Source of the DNA: Planomonospora parontospora
GTDB lineage: Bacteria; Actinomycetota; Actinomycetes; Streptosporangiales; Streptosporangiaceae
NCBI GenBank assembly: GCA_014647935.1
Contig: BMQD01000005.1
Location: 209,676-273,675, forward strand
Reading direction: 5' to 3'
Length of the DNA: 64,000 nt
Below are positions 23,797-32,573 of this stretch, in pieces. The notes beneath the pieces are model-generated. The model did no database searches, had not been told where the DNA came from, and saw only the letters and a list, made by a program, of their open reading frames with translations. Positions within the stretch are counted from its first letter, which is position 1. Every line of letters starts with the position of its first letter. Position numbers and translations under genes: made by a program.

Positions 23797-24315
23797 CTGC
23801 ATGGCCACGCGCGGGTGGACGTCGAGGGCGACGAGGAGTGACGCGCAGGTCTTCCGGGTTGCGTAGACGTTGACCTTCCGCACCCCGCCCGGTCGCACGC
23901 CCTGGCGAAGCTGCGCCGGAAGTTCGACGGCTCCACGGGGCTCCCGCTCGCGGTGGTGAAGACGAGGCCCGTCTCCTGCCACGAGTCCCCCGCCGTCTCC
24001 CGGGCCGTGTCGTGTGCCCGTCGACGGGCACGGAGCGCCGTCGTCACGATCTCGGGGAAAGGCAACGTCGCGACCGAGACGTCCGTCTTGGTCTGCCGGT
24101 GGAGGAGCTGGCCGGCCACCCGCTGGAGCTGCCAGCCGATGGTCATCTCAGCGTTGCCGAGGTCGACGTCCTTCCAGCGGAGGCCGAGGGCCTCACCGAG
24201 GCGCAGGCCCAGGACGTAGACCGGATACATCGGGTCCTCATGGGTCCGGGCCGACTCCAGGAAGGCCCGCGCCTCCTCGACAGGCCACGGCTTCGCGATG
24301 GGTCGGCGACAGGCG
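23797..24315 (-). pseudogene. Integrase remnant 2: central part of a tyrosine recombinase
   Basis: Encodes KPWPVEEARAFLESARTH, the first catalytic Arg region LGLRLGEALGLRWKDVD, ETKT-like HRQTKTDVS and EPSNFRRSFARACDRAG. A frameshift near 23895 follows; VRKVNVYATRKTCASLLVAL is in the next frame, and the gene is cut at 23797 by IS3. The N-terminal arm is also missing. Overlap with remnant 1 (about 140 bp, about 90 percent identical) shows a separate gene. Confidence 0.85.
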
Positions 24316-24365
24316 GGAGAGCAGGATGAACGTCCCGGTGACAGTCGGGCAGTTAGCCAGATGGG

Positions 24366-24394
24366 CATGTAGTTGCCATTTCGGTAACTACATG
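24366..24394. promoter_or_regulatory. 29-bp palindromic operator candidate before the membrane/winged-helix pair
   Basis: CATGTAGTT and AACTACATG, perfect 9-bp arms with an 11-nt spacer whose outer cc/gg also pair, 15 bp upstream of ATG 24409. Palindromes containing GTAGTT..AACTAC are typical for MarR/PadR-like winged-helix repressors, and such a protein is the second gene of this operon. Confidence 0.65.
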
Positions 24395-24408
24395 CCAGAG
24401 TGGTATGC

Positions 24409-24831
24409 ATGAATAACGGGATGACACCTGAGGCGGCTCGTGACGCGCTCCGCTCCGCCACCAACGCGTCTCAGCGGCTGCGCGCACGGGCGCGCTGGGC
24501 CAGCACCAAACTTGTCGTATTCGGTGTCAGCATCGGCTTGGTCACGGCTAGCGTCGGACTGATCGAGTCGAAGCTGTTGAAAGCCGCCGTCTTCGCCGCG
24601 TGGGGGGTGCTGGTCGTGGTTATGACGGTCTGGGAGCGGAGCCGCCTGGCCCACCTTTCCGGAACGCGTCAGCGCATCAACCCCTACTGGGTCGGCAGCT
24701 TCGCGCTCTACGGCGTGGCGCTGGCCGTGGGCGCCAGCGAGACGATCGGAGACCTGGCGTACTGGCTGCCCGCCAGCGTGATCGTCGCACTACCCATGCT
24801 CATCGGAGCGCTCCGGGAACGGCACGCATGA
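24409..24831 (+). CDS. Four-helix integral membrane protein, unknown
   Basis: A 140-residue protein. An N-terminal cytosolic helix (NNGMTPEAARDALRSATNAS) is followed by hydrophobic segments at about 35-52, 58-75, 95-112 and 117-133. It overlaps the downstream regulator by four bases (ATGA). This two-gene layout, a small membrane protein plus winged-helix regulator, is frequent in actinomycetes and often links to drug or envelope stress; the function here is inferred only from context. Confidence 0.75.
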   Translation: MNNGMTPEAARDALRSATNASQRLRARARWASTKLVVFGVSIGLVTASVGLIESKLLKAAVFAAWGVLVVVMTVWERSRLAHLSGTRQRINPYWVGSFALYGVALAVGASETIGDLAYWLPASVIVALPMLIGALRERHA

Positions 24832-25169
24832 GCCACGGACAAGACGGCGATCGCGGGCACGCGAGGGGCCTCAGCCACCCGCGTCATGATCTGGACGACC
24901 TGCTGACCCACGCGGTCCGGTTCTCGATCGTCGCCGCGCTCGCCGGCTTGGCGAACGCTGAGTTCGCCGCAGTGCGGGACAGTGTGGAGATCACCGACGC
25001 GATGCTCTCCAAACAGGTGGCGCTGCTGGAGAAGGCGGGTTACGTCCACGTCGAAAAGGGGCGCGTCGGCCGGCGACCGCGTACGTGGCTGTCACTCTCC
25101 GACGAGGGGAAGGCGGCGTACGCGAGGCACGTCGCAGCGCTGCGAGCCATCGCCGATCTCACCGGCTGA
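24828..25169 (+). CDS. Winged-helix transcriptional regulator (MarR-like/HTH_34)
   Basis: A 113-residue single-domain regulator: RFSIVAALAGLANAEFAAVR, recognition helix EITDAMLSKQVALLEKAGYV, wing KGRVGRRPRTWLSLSDEG. It lacks an effector domain. ATG overlaps the membrane gene stop. It probably binds the palindrome at 24366-24394 and represses its own operon. Confidence 0.85.
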   Translation: MSHGQDGDRGHARGLSHPRHDLDDLLTHAVRFSIVAALAGLANAEFAAVRDSVEITDAMLSKQVALLEKAGYVHVEKGRVGRRPRTWLSLSDEGKAAYARHVAALRAIADLTG

Positions 25170-25328
25170 CGCCGGACCGGCCAGATCGTCCTGCGGCGCG
25201 GCGCAGATGTCGGCCGCCTCGTGTCGGTCGCAGGCGCTACGGTCTGCCCTTGTTTCGATCAGTGCGTCCTCCTGTCGCCTTGTGCTCAGCGGGGCTGACG
25301 CGCCCATCATGGATCCGAGAGGTGACCC

Positions 25329-25961
25329 ATGCAGTCACGGACCCACCTGTACGACCTTCTGGAATCGACCATCTTCACCGAAGAGCTCGATTCCGAGATG
25401 GACCTGTGGGCGCTGGGATTCTGCGCCCTGTGGATCAAGGGCGTGGACCTCGGCACCCTCGCCTCGGCCTTCCAGCTGGACCTCGACACCCGCACCCCCT
25501 GCTACCTGAGCGAGATCCTCGACCACCACCTCGACGACGGCTCCCGCTGGGTGGCCGAGGTCAACGGCTGGATCGGGATCGTGCCGGGGTTCGTCGACGA
25601 TGACGCGTCCCTGATGTCCGTCACCCAGGGCGGCCGTCAGGCCCTCAGCTTCAGTATGAACATCCACGGCAGGGAGTACTTCAAGTACGCCCGTGACGGG
25701 CGCATGATCGTCTCCTTCGAGCCTAGCTGGACAGAGGAACGGTTCGGTGACGATCCGCACGCGCTCGACCATCTGATGGACGGATTGCGCTTCCAGATCA
25801 CCGATGACGACGTCCTCGACAATCCCGTGGAGGGTCCGGAGAGCATCAGCTCGACCTTGGCGCTGATCGGGCGCATCACGGAAACCGACATCGCCACCGA
25901 CTGGTTCCAGGCGCGGCACTCGCGCATCGGCGATCCCTCCTGGCACCCACCCAGACCTTGA
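25329..25961 (+). CDS. DUF6461-like hypothetical protein
   Basis: A 210-residue acidic cytosolic protein resembling the actinobacterial DUF6461 group: CALWIKGVDLGTLASAFQLD, then WVAEVNGWIGIVPGF and MIVSFEPSWTEERFGDDP. Starts at ATG 25329 after gagaggtgacc. Such proteins are numerous in Streptosporangiales and often lie near polymorphic or mobile regions; no activity is known. Confidence 0.65.
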   Translation: MQSRTHLYDLLESTIFTEELDSEMDLWALGFCALWIKGVDLGTLASAFQLDLDTRTPCYLSEILDHHLDDGSRWVAEVNGWIGIVPGFVDDDASLMSVTQGGRQALSFSMNIHGREYFKYARDGRMIVSFEPSWTEERFGDDPHALDHLMDGLRFQITDDDVLDNPVEGPESISSTLALIGRITETDIATDWFQARHSRIGDPSWHPPRP

Positions 25962-26288
25962 ATGCAGGATCGGCCGAGAGATGATCATCCCCATCCTGGG
26001 AAGCGATCAACGATTCTCTGGCTCGTCCGCAGGTCAGGGCCACTCGTGAACACCCCGGCTTCTTCTATGAACCGCTCGGATGCGTAGTGGCTGGTCAACG
26101 GCGTGTCCATCAGTCGGGCGAACGGTCGGCCGACTGGCCGTATTTGAAGCCGTAGACGTCGGTTGAGCACTTTCAAGTGCCGCCTGGTGTGGCGGTGGAG
26201 CTTGGCCAGAGTCCGGCCGAGGTAGCCCCTCCACGGGCGGCAGGGCAAGTCCCTGGGCGGTGGAGTCGCGGAGTACACCCCAGAGCGA
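25962..26288. other. Gap with repeat copy, no gene supported
   Basis: Contains the first copy of a 19-bp repeat (25995-26013, cctgggaagcgatcaacga). A minus-strand frame of 97 codons exists, but it has no recognisable domain and a biased composition. Confidence 0.4.
25995..26013. repeat. 19-bp dispersed repeat, copy 1 of 3
   Basis: cctgggaagcgatcaacga, preceded by a gatcatcc-like 8-mer. The core is found again at 31471 and 32555, and homology to the second copy extends weakly another 50 bp. Confidence 0.7.
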
Positions 26289-26891
26289 TCAGGGGACGGA
26301 TCGCGCCACCAGGGCCATGGCCTCCCGCATGGCGTTCCGTACCTCGGCAGGCCCGTCGCCGCGCTGCAGTGCTGTCAAGGCGGACGCGCTGACCGCGCCC
26401 ACCATCGCGCCGACCAGGGCGGAGGCTGTGATCGCGTCGAGTCTGTCGGGGAATGCCCGCTGCAGCGCCTGGGCCAGTTCGGCCTGCGCGGTGAGGTAAC
26501 GCTGCAGCAGCCGGGCCTGCAGTGCCGGCACCGAGGCCGCCAGCCGTGTCCGAAGCGCCGCCAGCCCGCTGGAGAGGTCGCTGTCCCAGGCGTTGGCGAT
26601 CATCTGGTCCATTGCCCGTACCAGCAACTCGGGCAGCCGTTCCTCGGCGCGGCACTCGGCGATCGTCTGCAGCGCCAGGTCGACGCGCAGGTCGGCATTG
26701 GCCAGGAGCACGTCCTCCTTGGCCTGGAAGTGGAGGAAGAAGGTGCGGGGGGACACCTCTGCGGCGTCTGCGATCTCGGCCACGGTCACGTGGTCGTAGC
26801 CCTTGTTCTCGAACAGGCGAACCGCCGCCTCGATCAGCGCCTGCCGGGTGCGCTGCTTCTTGCGCTCCCGCAGTCCGAGTTTCTCCACCAT
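26289..26891 (-). CDS. TetR-family repressor
   Basis: A 200-residue regulator: N-terminal helix-turn-helix (ALIEAAVRLFENKGYDHVTV, AEVSPRTFFLHFQAKEDVLL) and an all-helical ligand-binding half. ATG 26891 (MVEKLGLRERKK) was chosen because upstream codons overlap the operator. It is divergent from the SDR gene over a 81-bp control region containing a perfect palindrome. Confidence 0.9.
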   Translation of the reverse strand: MVEKLGLRERKKQRTRQALIEAAVRLFENKGYDHVTVAEIADAAEVSPRTFFLHFQAKEDVLLANADLRVDLALQTIAECRAEERLPELLVRAMDQMIANAWDSDLSSGLAALRTRLAASVPALQARLLQRYLTAQAELAQALQRAFPDRLDAITASALVGAMVGAVSASALTALQRGDGPAEVRNAMREAMALVARSVP

Positions 26892-26920
26892 GCGGGGCAG
26901 TTTATTGCATCTTCCGAATT

Positions 26921-26937
26921 GATGCATACTATGCATC
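26921..26937. promoter_or_regulatory. TetR operator, divergent promoter region
   Basis: Perfect palindrome GATGCATA-c-TATGCATC between the TetR and SDR starts, within an unusually A/T-rich stretch that also holds likely -10 elements for both genes. Confidence 0.75.
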
Positions 26938-26972
26938 GATACATAGACTGTAGCCATTGAAGGGTGGTCATC

Positions 26973-27971
26973 ATGGGAAGCCTGAACGGACGCGTCGTCC
27001 TGATCACCGGAGCAGGACGCGGCATCGGGCGAGAGGAGGCGTTGTTCTTCGCCGCCGAAGGCGCCAAGGTCGTCGTCAACGAGCCCGGCGTCGCCATTGA
27101 CGGCACAGGCGGCGATGCCGGCGTGGCAACGAAGGTCGTCGAGGAGATCACTGCCCGCGGCGGGCAGGCCGTGCCCAACACCGACAGCGTCGCCGACTGG
27201 AACGGCGCCCGCCGCATGGTGGAGACGGCACTACAGTCCTTCGGCGACCTGCATGTAGTGGTCAACAACGCGACCATCGAACGGAACATGGGCCTGGCCG
27301 ACCTGTCGGAGGAGGACTTCGACGACGTCCTGACCGTCAAGCTCAAGGGCACCTTCGCGGTGACGCACTGGGCGGCCCGCCACTGGCGCAACCAGTTCCA
27401 AGCAGGAATCCACGCCGACCGCGCCGTCGTCAACACCTCCTCCGGCTCCGGACTGCTCAACCCGCTGCCCGCGCAGGTCTCCTACGCCGCGGGCAACGCC
27501 GGAGTCGCGGCGCTGACCACCGTGGCAGCCCTCGAACTCGGCCGGTACGGCGTGCGGGTCAACTGCATCTCGCCCTCGATGGCCCGCACCAGGCTCACCC
27601 TCGCCGTTCCCGGCATGAGTCAGGAACCGCAGGCGGGCCGGTTCGACCCCCTGAACCCCGCTGCCAGCGCGCCTGTCGCCGCCTACCTGGCCAGTTCGGC
27701 CTGTCCGCTCACCGGCCAGGTGCTGTCGGTACGGGGCGGAACGGTCGCGGTCAACCACGGCTGGTCCCTCGGCGGACACATCCACAGAGACGGGCTGTGG
27801 AGCGTGGAGGAACTGGCCGAGAAGGTGAAGGAGTTGCCGATGGACGACCCGTTCGACAAGCTCGCCCAAGCCCTGACTGGCGCGCTCGGCACCGTGGGAC
27901 GCGCCCGGCTCCAGGAGATGATCAACGCCTTGCTGGACCAGGGAGGCGAGACCGGCCCGGCCTCCACGTGA
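26973..27971 (+). CDS. Short-chain dehydrogenase/reductase lacking the catalytic lysine
   Basis: A 332-residue SDR oxidoreductase. The cofactor motif is TGAGRGIG (12-19), NNA at 98-100, catalytic Ser in NTSSGSG (about 157) and Tyr171. The lysine of YxxxK is Asn: the segment reads YAAGN (171-175), encoded aac, one transversion from lysine. A C-terminal extension of about 85 residues is present beyond a classical SDR. It is divergent from, and probably regulated by, TetR. Without the lysine, activity would be strongly reduced unless another residue substitutes. Confidence 0.88.
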   Translation: MGSLNGRVVLITGAGRGIGREEALFFAAEGAKVVVNEPGVAIDGTGGDAGVATKVVEEITARGGQAVPNTDSVADWNGARRMVETALQSFGDLHVVVNNATIERNMGLADLSEEDFDDVLTVKLKGTFAVTHWAARHWRNQFQAGIHADRAVVNTSSGSGLLNPLPAQVSYAAGNAGVAALTTVAALELGRYGVRVNCISPSMARTRLTLAVPGMSQEPQAGRFDPLNPAASAPVAAYLASSACPLTGQVLSVRGGTVAVNHGWSLGGHIHRDGLWSVEELAEKVKELPMDDPFDKLAQALTGALGTVGRARLQEMINALLDQGGETGPAST

Positions 27972-28277
27972 CGCGATGGCACACCGACCGGACCGCGTGC
28001 TCAGTCTCGCGGTCCGAGGATGGATGCGCTCGGCCTCCTGCAGGTGGGTCACGTCCAGCGAAGTGGTGCATGAACCGGCAGAGCGAGCTGACCTGCTGAC
28101 AGGCCGGTCATGGCCTGATGTGGCGACCGTCGCCTGCTTGGAGCACGCGCTGGTGTCGGCGTACGCCTGAATGTGCTCAACCCGTACAGGTGAACGTGCT
28201 CAGTTGGCGATGCGCTGACCACGGGCTCTCGTCGGTCCGCAATGGACGGCCGACGGCATCGGTCGGCAGGGCACTTC
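27972..28277. other. Gap, no gene seen
   Basis: About 306 bases of moderate GC without a supported gene or obvious repeat. It may be decayed DNA. Confidence 0.4.
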
Positions 28278-29201
28278 TCATGCCACCTTGATGACGACTT
28301 TTCCTGAGGCGTGACCGTTCTCGACGGCGGCGAGGGCGGCCGGGGCGTCGGAGAGCGGGTGGACCGCGGTGATCACGGGTGCGAGGACTCCGTCGAGGGC
28401 CAGCCGGGTGGACCGTTCCAGGTTCTCGCGGTCGAGGCGACGCTCGACGAAACGCCCGCCGACATCGGGCACAGACATGTCACCTACGGCGATGACGGTG
28501 CGGGGATTCCGGGCCAGCGGAGCGACCGTCCGCAGCGAGGTGCCTCCGACCAGGTCGACGATCCCGTCGAAGCCGTCCGGAACCAGCTCACGTGCTGCGG
28601 CGACGACGTCCTCGGCGGTGTAGTCGATGAACCGCACCCCGATGGCTTCGGCGTGCTCGCGCTTGGCGGTGCTCCCGGTGCCGATCACACGCAGCTCGCG
28701 CCCGATGGCCAGCCGGGCGACGGCGAGGCCGACTCCGCCCCCGACCCCGTTGACCAGGACCGTGGCGCCGGCCGGGAGGCCGAGCTGATCGAGCGCATCC
28801 ACCGCGGTCGTCCCGGCCACTGGCAGCGTTGCCGCCACGGTCGCGGACAGGCCCGCCGGAATACGCGCGGTGTTCGGTGCGGACAGCACCGTCGTCTCGG
28901 CGTAGGTGCCGCCACCGGTGAGTGCGAAGCCGAAGACCGCGTCACCCACCTCGAGCCCGTCAACGTCCTCGCCCCGGGCGAGAACGGTTCCCGCTGCCTC
29001 CACGCCCAGCACGCGGGGGAACGGACGCCCGCCGTCGAGCCCGGGGACCAGACCCGAGCGCAGGGCGTGGTCGAGGGGGTTCACGCCGGCGACGTGGACC
29101 CGGATCAGCACCTCGCCGCGACCGGGGTCGGGATCGGGACGATCGAAGAACTCCTGCACCTCGGGCCCGCCATGCTTGCCGAAACCCCACGCTTGTCCCA
29201 T
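28278..29201 (-). CDS. NADP-dependent quinone-oxidoreductase-like zinc-free MDR enzyme
   Basis: A 307-residue medium-chain dehydrogenase. GroES-like N-terminal domain (GEVLIRVHVAGVNPLDHALR, LGVEAAGTV) and Rossmann domain with VNGVGGGVGLAVARLA. No zinc-binding cysteines are present, as in quinone oxidoreductases. It lies downstream of the MerR gene, separated by a MerR-type palindrome, so it is likely its target; one plausible role is detoxification of reactive carbonyls or quinones. Confidence 0.9.
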   Translation of the reverse strand: MGQAWGFGKHGGPEVQEFFDRPDPDPGRGEVLIRVHVAGVNPLDHALRSGLVPGLDGGRPFPRVLGVEAAGTVLARGEDVDGLEVGDAVFGFALTGGGTYAETTVLSAPNTARIPAGLSATVAATLPVAGTTAVDALDQLGLPAGATVLVNGVGGGVGLAVARLAIGRELRVIGTGSTAKREHAEAIGVRFIDYTAEDVVAAARELVPDGFDGIVDLVGGTSLRTVAPLARNPRTVIAVGDMSVPDVGGRFVERRLDRENLERSTRLALDGVLAPVITAVHPLSDAPAALAAVENGHASGKVVIKVA

Positions 29202-29258
29202 TCTCTGCCGCCTCCCGTATGGCCGACCCGGCGATTCCGGGCTCTGCAGCCATCCTCA

Positions 29259-29280
29259 CCCCTGACATTGATGTAAGGGG
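29259..29280. promoter_or_regulatory. MerR-type operator upstream of the dehydrogenase
   Basis: 22-bp palindrome built from CCCCT/AGGGG and ACAT/ATGT with one mismatched pair, 58 bp before the dehydrogenase ATG on the minus strand, overlapping a TTGCCC-like -35. Confidence 0.6.
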
Positions 29281-29307
29281 CAACCGGGTGAGACGCAGGT
29301 CACAGCA

Positions 29308-29703
29308 TCAGGCCGAATGTGCCACCGGTTCCGCGGTCGTGGACAGCTCCGCCCGGTGCCGGCTGTTGGCCTTGATCAGCACGTCGAGTGCATCCCGGGC
29401 CTCGATCAGGTGCGCGATGTCGGTGTCGATCCGGTAGCGCTCGCGCATCATCGCCGTGAACGTCTCCTCGGCGACGTCCAGGTCACCTGGGATGTCCACA
29501 CACGGCAGCACAGTCGTGATCACCCGGCTGGACATACCCGCGTCGAACAGCTGTCGGATGAGCGACACGCGCTGGACCGCGGCATCGGAATAGTGACGCT
29601 GCCCGGCGTCGGAGCGTGAGCTGGTCAACAGGCCCTGCTCTTCGTAGTACCGCAGTGAGCGCGGACTCACGCCCGTGCGCTTGGACAGCTCGCCGATCCG
29701 CAT
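29308..29703 (-). CDS. MerR-family regulator
   Basis: A 131-residue regulator with the N-terminal MerR winged helix (RIGELSKRTGVSPRSLRYYE) and a dimerisation helix. A single Cys (VLPCVD) lies in the middle, so a redox or metal role is possible but unproved. ATG 29703 aligns with the family start. Same strand as the dehydrogenase, 106 bp upstream of it. Confidence 0.9.
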   Translation of the reverse strand: MRIGELSKRTGVSPRSLRYYEEQGLLTSSRSDAGQRHYSDAAVQRVSLIRQLFDAGMSSRVITTVLPCVDIPGDLDVAEETFTAMMRERYRIDTDIAHLIEARDALDVLIKANSRHRAELSTTAEPVAHSA

Positions 29704-30210
29704 CCCCGAGAGTCTACGCGCGTGCTCCACGTTCGGACCGCCGACGAGTCATGGACGCTCGAGGACACCGCCATGGCCGCAGGGTTGTCGTCTCGGTCCA
29801 ACGACTGAGCACGTTCGTCTGTACGCGCTTGAAGCTGACGGATGCGGGTCTCCGAACGGCCGTTGCGCTCTTGTGGATTGGCCAGGTCGGCCTGCAGCGA
29901 GGCTCGGCTTTGATGCGGAAGATCAGCCGGCGGACGCGGGAGATCTCCTCGTCGGAGGGCATCGCCTCAGCTCGTGTCCAGTCGTCGACCTCGACGGTGG
30001 CCAGCGGCTTTTCCGGCTGAATAGCAGGCCGGCCGGGCAGGTTTCCAGGTCGGGCAGGTAAGAGACGTCGGTGCGGAAGCGGCCGCGGCCTTACGGGCCC
30101 ACCGGACGTCGCCACGGTGACGGTCGCGTCCGAAACATGCCAGTGCCCGCTGCGTCATCACTGCTTGGCTGGACGCCCACGGTCCACGCGCGCCTCCCCG
30201 AACGGAAACC
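29704..30210. other. Gap between MerR and MFS genes
   Basis: No gene is convincing. A minus-strand frame encodes EEISRVRRLIFRIKAE, which may be part of a decayed gene, but neither start nor domain can be defined. Confidence 0.4.
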
Positions 30211-31386
30211 ATGTCAACCACCACGCTGGCCCGGTCGCGTTCGCCCCTCATCGGCTGGCTCGCCGTCACCGCGCTCACGCTGGGCATCTTCGCCATCGTC
30301 ACCAGCGAAATCCTGCCCATCGGCCTGCTGCCCGCCATCGGCGCCGACTACGGAATCTCCGACGGCATCACGGGGCTGACCATGGCCCTGCCCGGCATCG
30401 TCGCCGCGATCGCCGCCCCCGCCGCCACCCTGACCACCGCCCACCTGGACCGCCGCGTCATGCTGTGCATCCTCATGGCGGTTCTCGCCGTGGCCGACGT
30501 GCTGGCCGCCGTGGCGACCTCCTACTGGGTCATGTTGATCTCCAGGGTGTTCGTCGGCCTCACCATCGGCGGCTTCTGGTCGATCGGGGCGGGGCTGGCC
30601 GGTCGCCTGATGCCGCCGCACGCCGTCGGCACGGCCACCGCTGTGATCTTCTCCGCCGTGCCGCTCGGCTCCGTGCTCGGCGTACCGGCCGGAACCTTCA
30701 TCGGCGACCTCATCGGCTGGCGGGCCGCCTTCCTGGTGCTGGCGGTGCTGGCCATCCTGGTCCTGGCCGCACTGATGCTGCTGCTGCCACCACTGCCCGC
30801 CTACCAGGTCACCAGCCCTCGCGTTCTGCTCGACCTACTACGTACGCGGGGCTGTCACCGTGCCCTGCTGGCCACCTTCCTCATCGTCTTGGCCCACTTC
30901 GGCACCTACACCTACATCACGCCCTTCCTGCAGGACGTCGCCGGCCTGCCTCCCGCCGCCGTCGGCGCCGTCCTGCTGGCGTACGGCATCGCCGGGATCG
31001 CCGGCAACTTCCTGGTCGGCAAGGCCGTCGCCACACGCCTCCGAGCCGCTTTCGCAACCTGCGGCTGCCTGATCGCGGCCGCCACCCTGCTGCTGCCCTC
31101 GGTCGGCGGCACAAGCGCCGGCGCCGTGGTGCTGCTCGTGGTCTGGGGCCTGGCCTATGGAGGCGTGCCCGTCTGCTCGCAGTCATCGTTCATCAGCGCC
31201 GCCCCTCACGCACCCGAAGCCGCCACGGTCGTCTTCACCTCCTCGTTCCAGGCGACCTTCGCTCTCGGCGCGTTCCTCGGCGGCCGCGTCGTCGACGTCT
31301 TCTCGGTCTCCACCGTGATGATCTGCGGAGGGCTGACCGCTGTGCTCATGGCGTTATCCCTATGGTCGCGCCCTGAACCCCGCTGA
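30211..31386 (+). CDS. MFS drug/sugar efflux transporter (DHA1, AraJ-like)
   Basis: A 391-residue, twelve-helix major facilitator: first helix LAVTALTLGIFAIVTSEILP (with the TSE..P motif of the DHA1 arabinose-efflux group), loop motif A-like TTAHLDRRVML, and motif C-like VPLGSVLGVPAGTFIGD. No dedicated regulator is adjacent. It lies next to an integrase remnant, so it is likely mobile-element cargo. Confidence 0.9.
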   Translation: MSTTTLARSRSPLIGWLAVTALTLGIFAIVTSEILPIGLLPAIGADYGISDGITGLTMALPGIVAAIAAPAATLTTAHLDRRVMLCILMAVLAVADVLAAVATSYWVMLISRVFVGLTIGGFWSIGAGLAGRLMPPHAVGTATAVIFSAVPLGSVLGVPAGTFIGDLIGWRAAFLVLAVLAILVLAALMLLLPPLPAYQVTSPRVLLDLLRTRGCHRALLATFLIVLAHFGTYTYITPFLQDVAGLPPAAVGAVLLAYGIAGIAGNFLVGKAVATRLRAAFATCGCLIAAATLLLPSVGGTSAGAVVLLVVWGLAYGGVPVCSQSSFISAAPHAPEAATVVFTSSFQATFALGAFLGGRVVDVFSVSTVMICGGLTAVLMALSLWSRPEPR

Positions 31387-31470
31387 GCCGGCGCACTGCA
31401 TTCCCGCAGCCGACATGAGCCACTACCAAGCCGTGCGAACAACCCGACCCCGGCGAACGATCATCCATGG

Positions 31471-31489
31471 CCTGGGAAGCGATCAACGA
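31471..31489. repeat. 19-bp dispersed repeat, copy 2 of 3
   Basis: Exact copy of 25995-26013, lying 55 bp left of an integrase tail. Confidence 0.7.
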
Positions 31490-31543
31490 ACTCCTGATCC
31501 GACTGCATGTCGCGAACACCCGTGAACATCCCGCCGCGTGTCG

Positions 31544-31643
31544 AAGGCCACCTCCCATGATCGGGAAGTGGCCTTCGATCTCGTGCGGCAGCGAAATTCG
31601 CTTACGGCGACAGATCCAGTCGCTCGCCGAGCCGTCTGAGAGG
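31544..31643 (-). pseudogene. Integrase remnant 3: terminator and C-terminal tail only
   Basis: The 32-bp hairpin 31544-31575 is identical to the terminator of remnant 1 at 20049-20080, and the next 65 bp are similar to its gene end. On the minus strand the sequence reads LRRLGERLDLSP then TAA, matching KALKKLGDRLDS of remnant 1. Everything upstream of the tail is gone. Confidence 0.75.
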
Positions 31644-31747
31644 TCGGGAGTATGCGGGCTTTGAACTCGGGATGAAGCAGGCTTCGGGGTCGCTTGGAGC
31701 GGTAGAGCCGGCCGCATCGCTGAGTGAGGTGGTCAGCCCGTTCGGCG

Positions 31748-32176
31748 TCAGGACGCGATCTTCTTCTCGTGCCAGGTGTAGTAGAGGAAGGTGCTGTCGG
31801 GCCCGGTCAACGTGCCGTAGATCTGCCAGAAGCTGTTGGCGCCAAGCGAGTAGCGGAAGACCTTGTCCCCGGGCCGGTCGTCCACGAACGTCTCATCCGG
31901 TGAGCCGTTGGACCAGCTCCGTACCTCGATCGTGAATGTCGAGTCGTCCGGGACGTCGAGGCAGACCTCGTACGTGGTCGGTGACGGACTGCCGAAGCGG
32001 TAGGCGAAACCGTCCACCGCAGGCCTCTCGACATTGGTGGGGACGAAGCTCTCCCGGATCCGGGTGTACTCCCCTGCGGAGCAGTCGATCGGGGAGGTGG
32101 CCGCGGAGACGGGACCGACGCCGGCGAGCGTGGCGCCGAGGATGCCGGTGATGAGAACGGAGACGGTGCGCTTCAT
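31748..32176 (-). CDS. Small secreted protein, unknown
   Basis: A 142-residue exported protein: signal peptide MKRTVSVLITGILGATLAGV with an A-x-A cleavage site near VSAATS. The mature part is beta-rich with two Cys (DCSAGEY, EVCLDVPDD) that may form a disulfide, and ends YYTWHEKKIAS. It has no membrane anchor. A palindrome lies upstream. Function unknown. Confidence 0.72.
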   Translation of the reverse strand: MKRTVSVLITGILGATLAGVGPVSAATSPIDCSAGEYTRIRESFVPTNVERPAVDGFAYRFGSPSPTTYEVCLDVPDDSTFTIEVRSWSNGSPDETFVDDRPGDKVFRYSLGANSFWQIYGTLTGPDSTFLYYTWHEKKIAS

Positions 32177-32204
32177 GCTTCTCCTCATCCGTGCGGTGGC
32201 TCTC

Positions 32205-32218
32205 CAACTAAGTAGTTG
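32205..32218. promoter_or_regulatory. Palindrome upstream of the secreted protein
   Basis: CAACTA-AG-TAGTTG, 29 bp before the ATG at 32176, in a promoter position; the binding protein is unknown. Confidence 0.5.
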
Positions 32219-32554
32219 AAGACTTTACTAATCTTGGCCTAGGTGCCACATCCGGACAAGCCTGAGCAAAAAATTTACGCATTTCTGAGTCAAGCGATTA
32301 CGTTCGGTTTCTGCCTGTCAAACTAGACATAGATATTAAACAAGTACGAAATCTGCATTGAGGGCGAGAAGGGGACATACCTTCGGGGGAGCATGAAAAT
32401 CGGAAGCCCGAGGTTCCCGCTCCGAGGTACGCGAGCGGCTTACCGCCCGCCGTTGCACCGCCGCCTGCAAGGCCCGGATCTTGGCCGGATGCGAGCAGCT
32501 CGACAAGGCGGGCAAGGGCCGTCTGCCACCCCGCCGGGAAACGATCACCCCTGA

Positions 32555-32573
32555 CCTGGGAAGCGATCAACGA
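32555..32573. repeat. 19-bp dispersed repeat, copy 3 of 3
   Basis: Reads acctgggaagcgatcaacg and onward a; the 18-base core shared with the other two copies is exact and preceded by gatcacccctg. Confidence 0.65.

Noticed and set aside
25985-26278. 97-codon minus-strand gene
   Set aside because: Composition is Arg-rich, no domain, and it begins in a dispersed repeat.
29714-30115. Minus-strand gene with an EEISRVRRLIFRIKAE segment
   Set aside because: The helix-like segment is short, the rest is low-complexity Arg/Pro, and no start or family can be supported; at best a decayed fragment.
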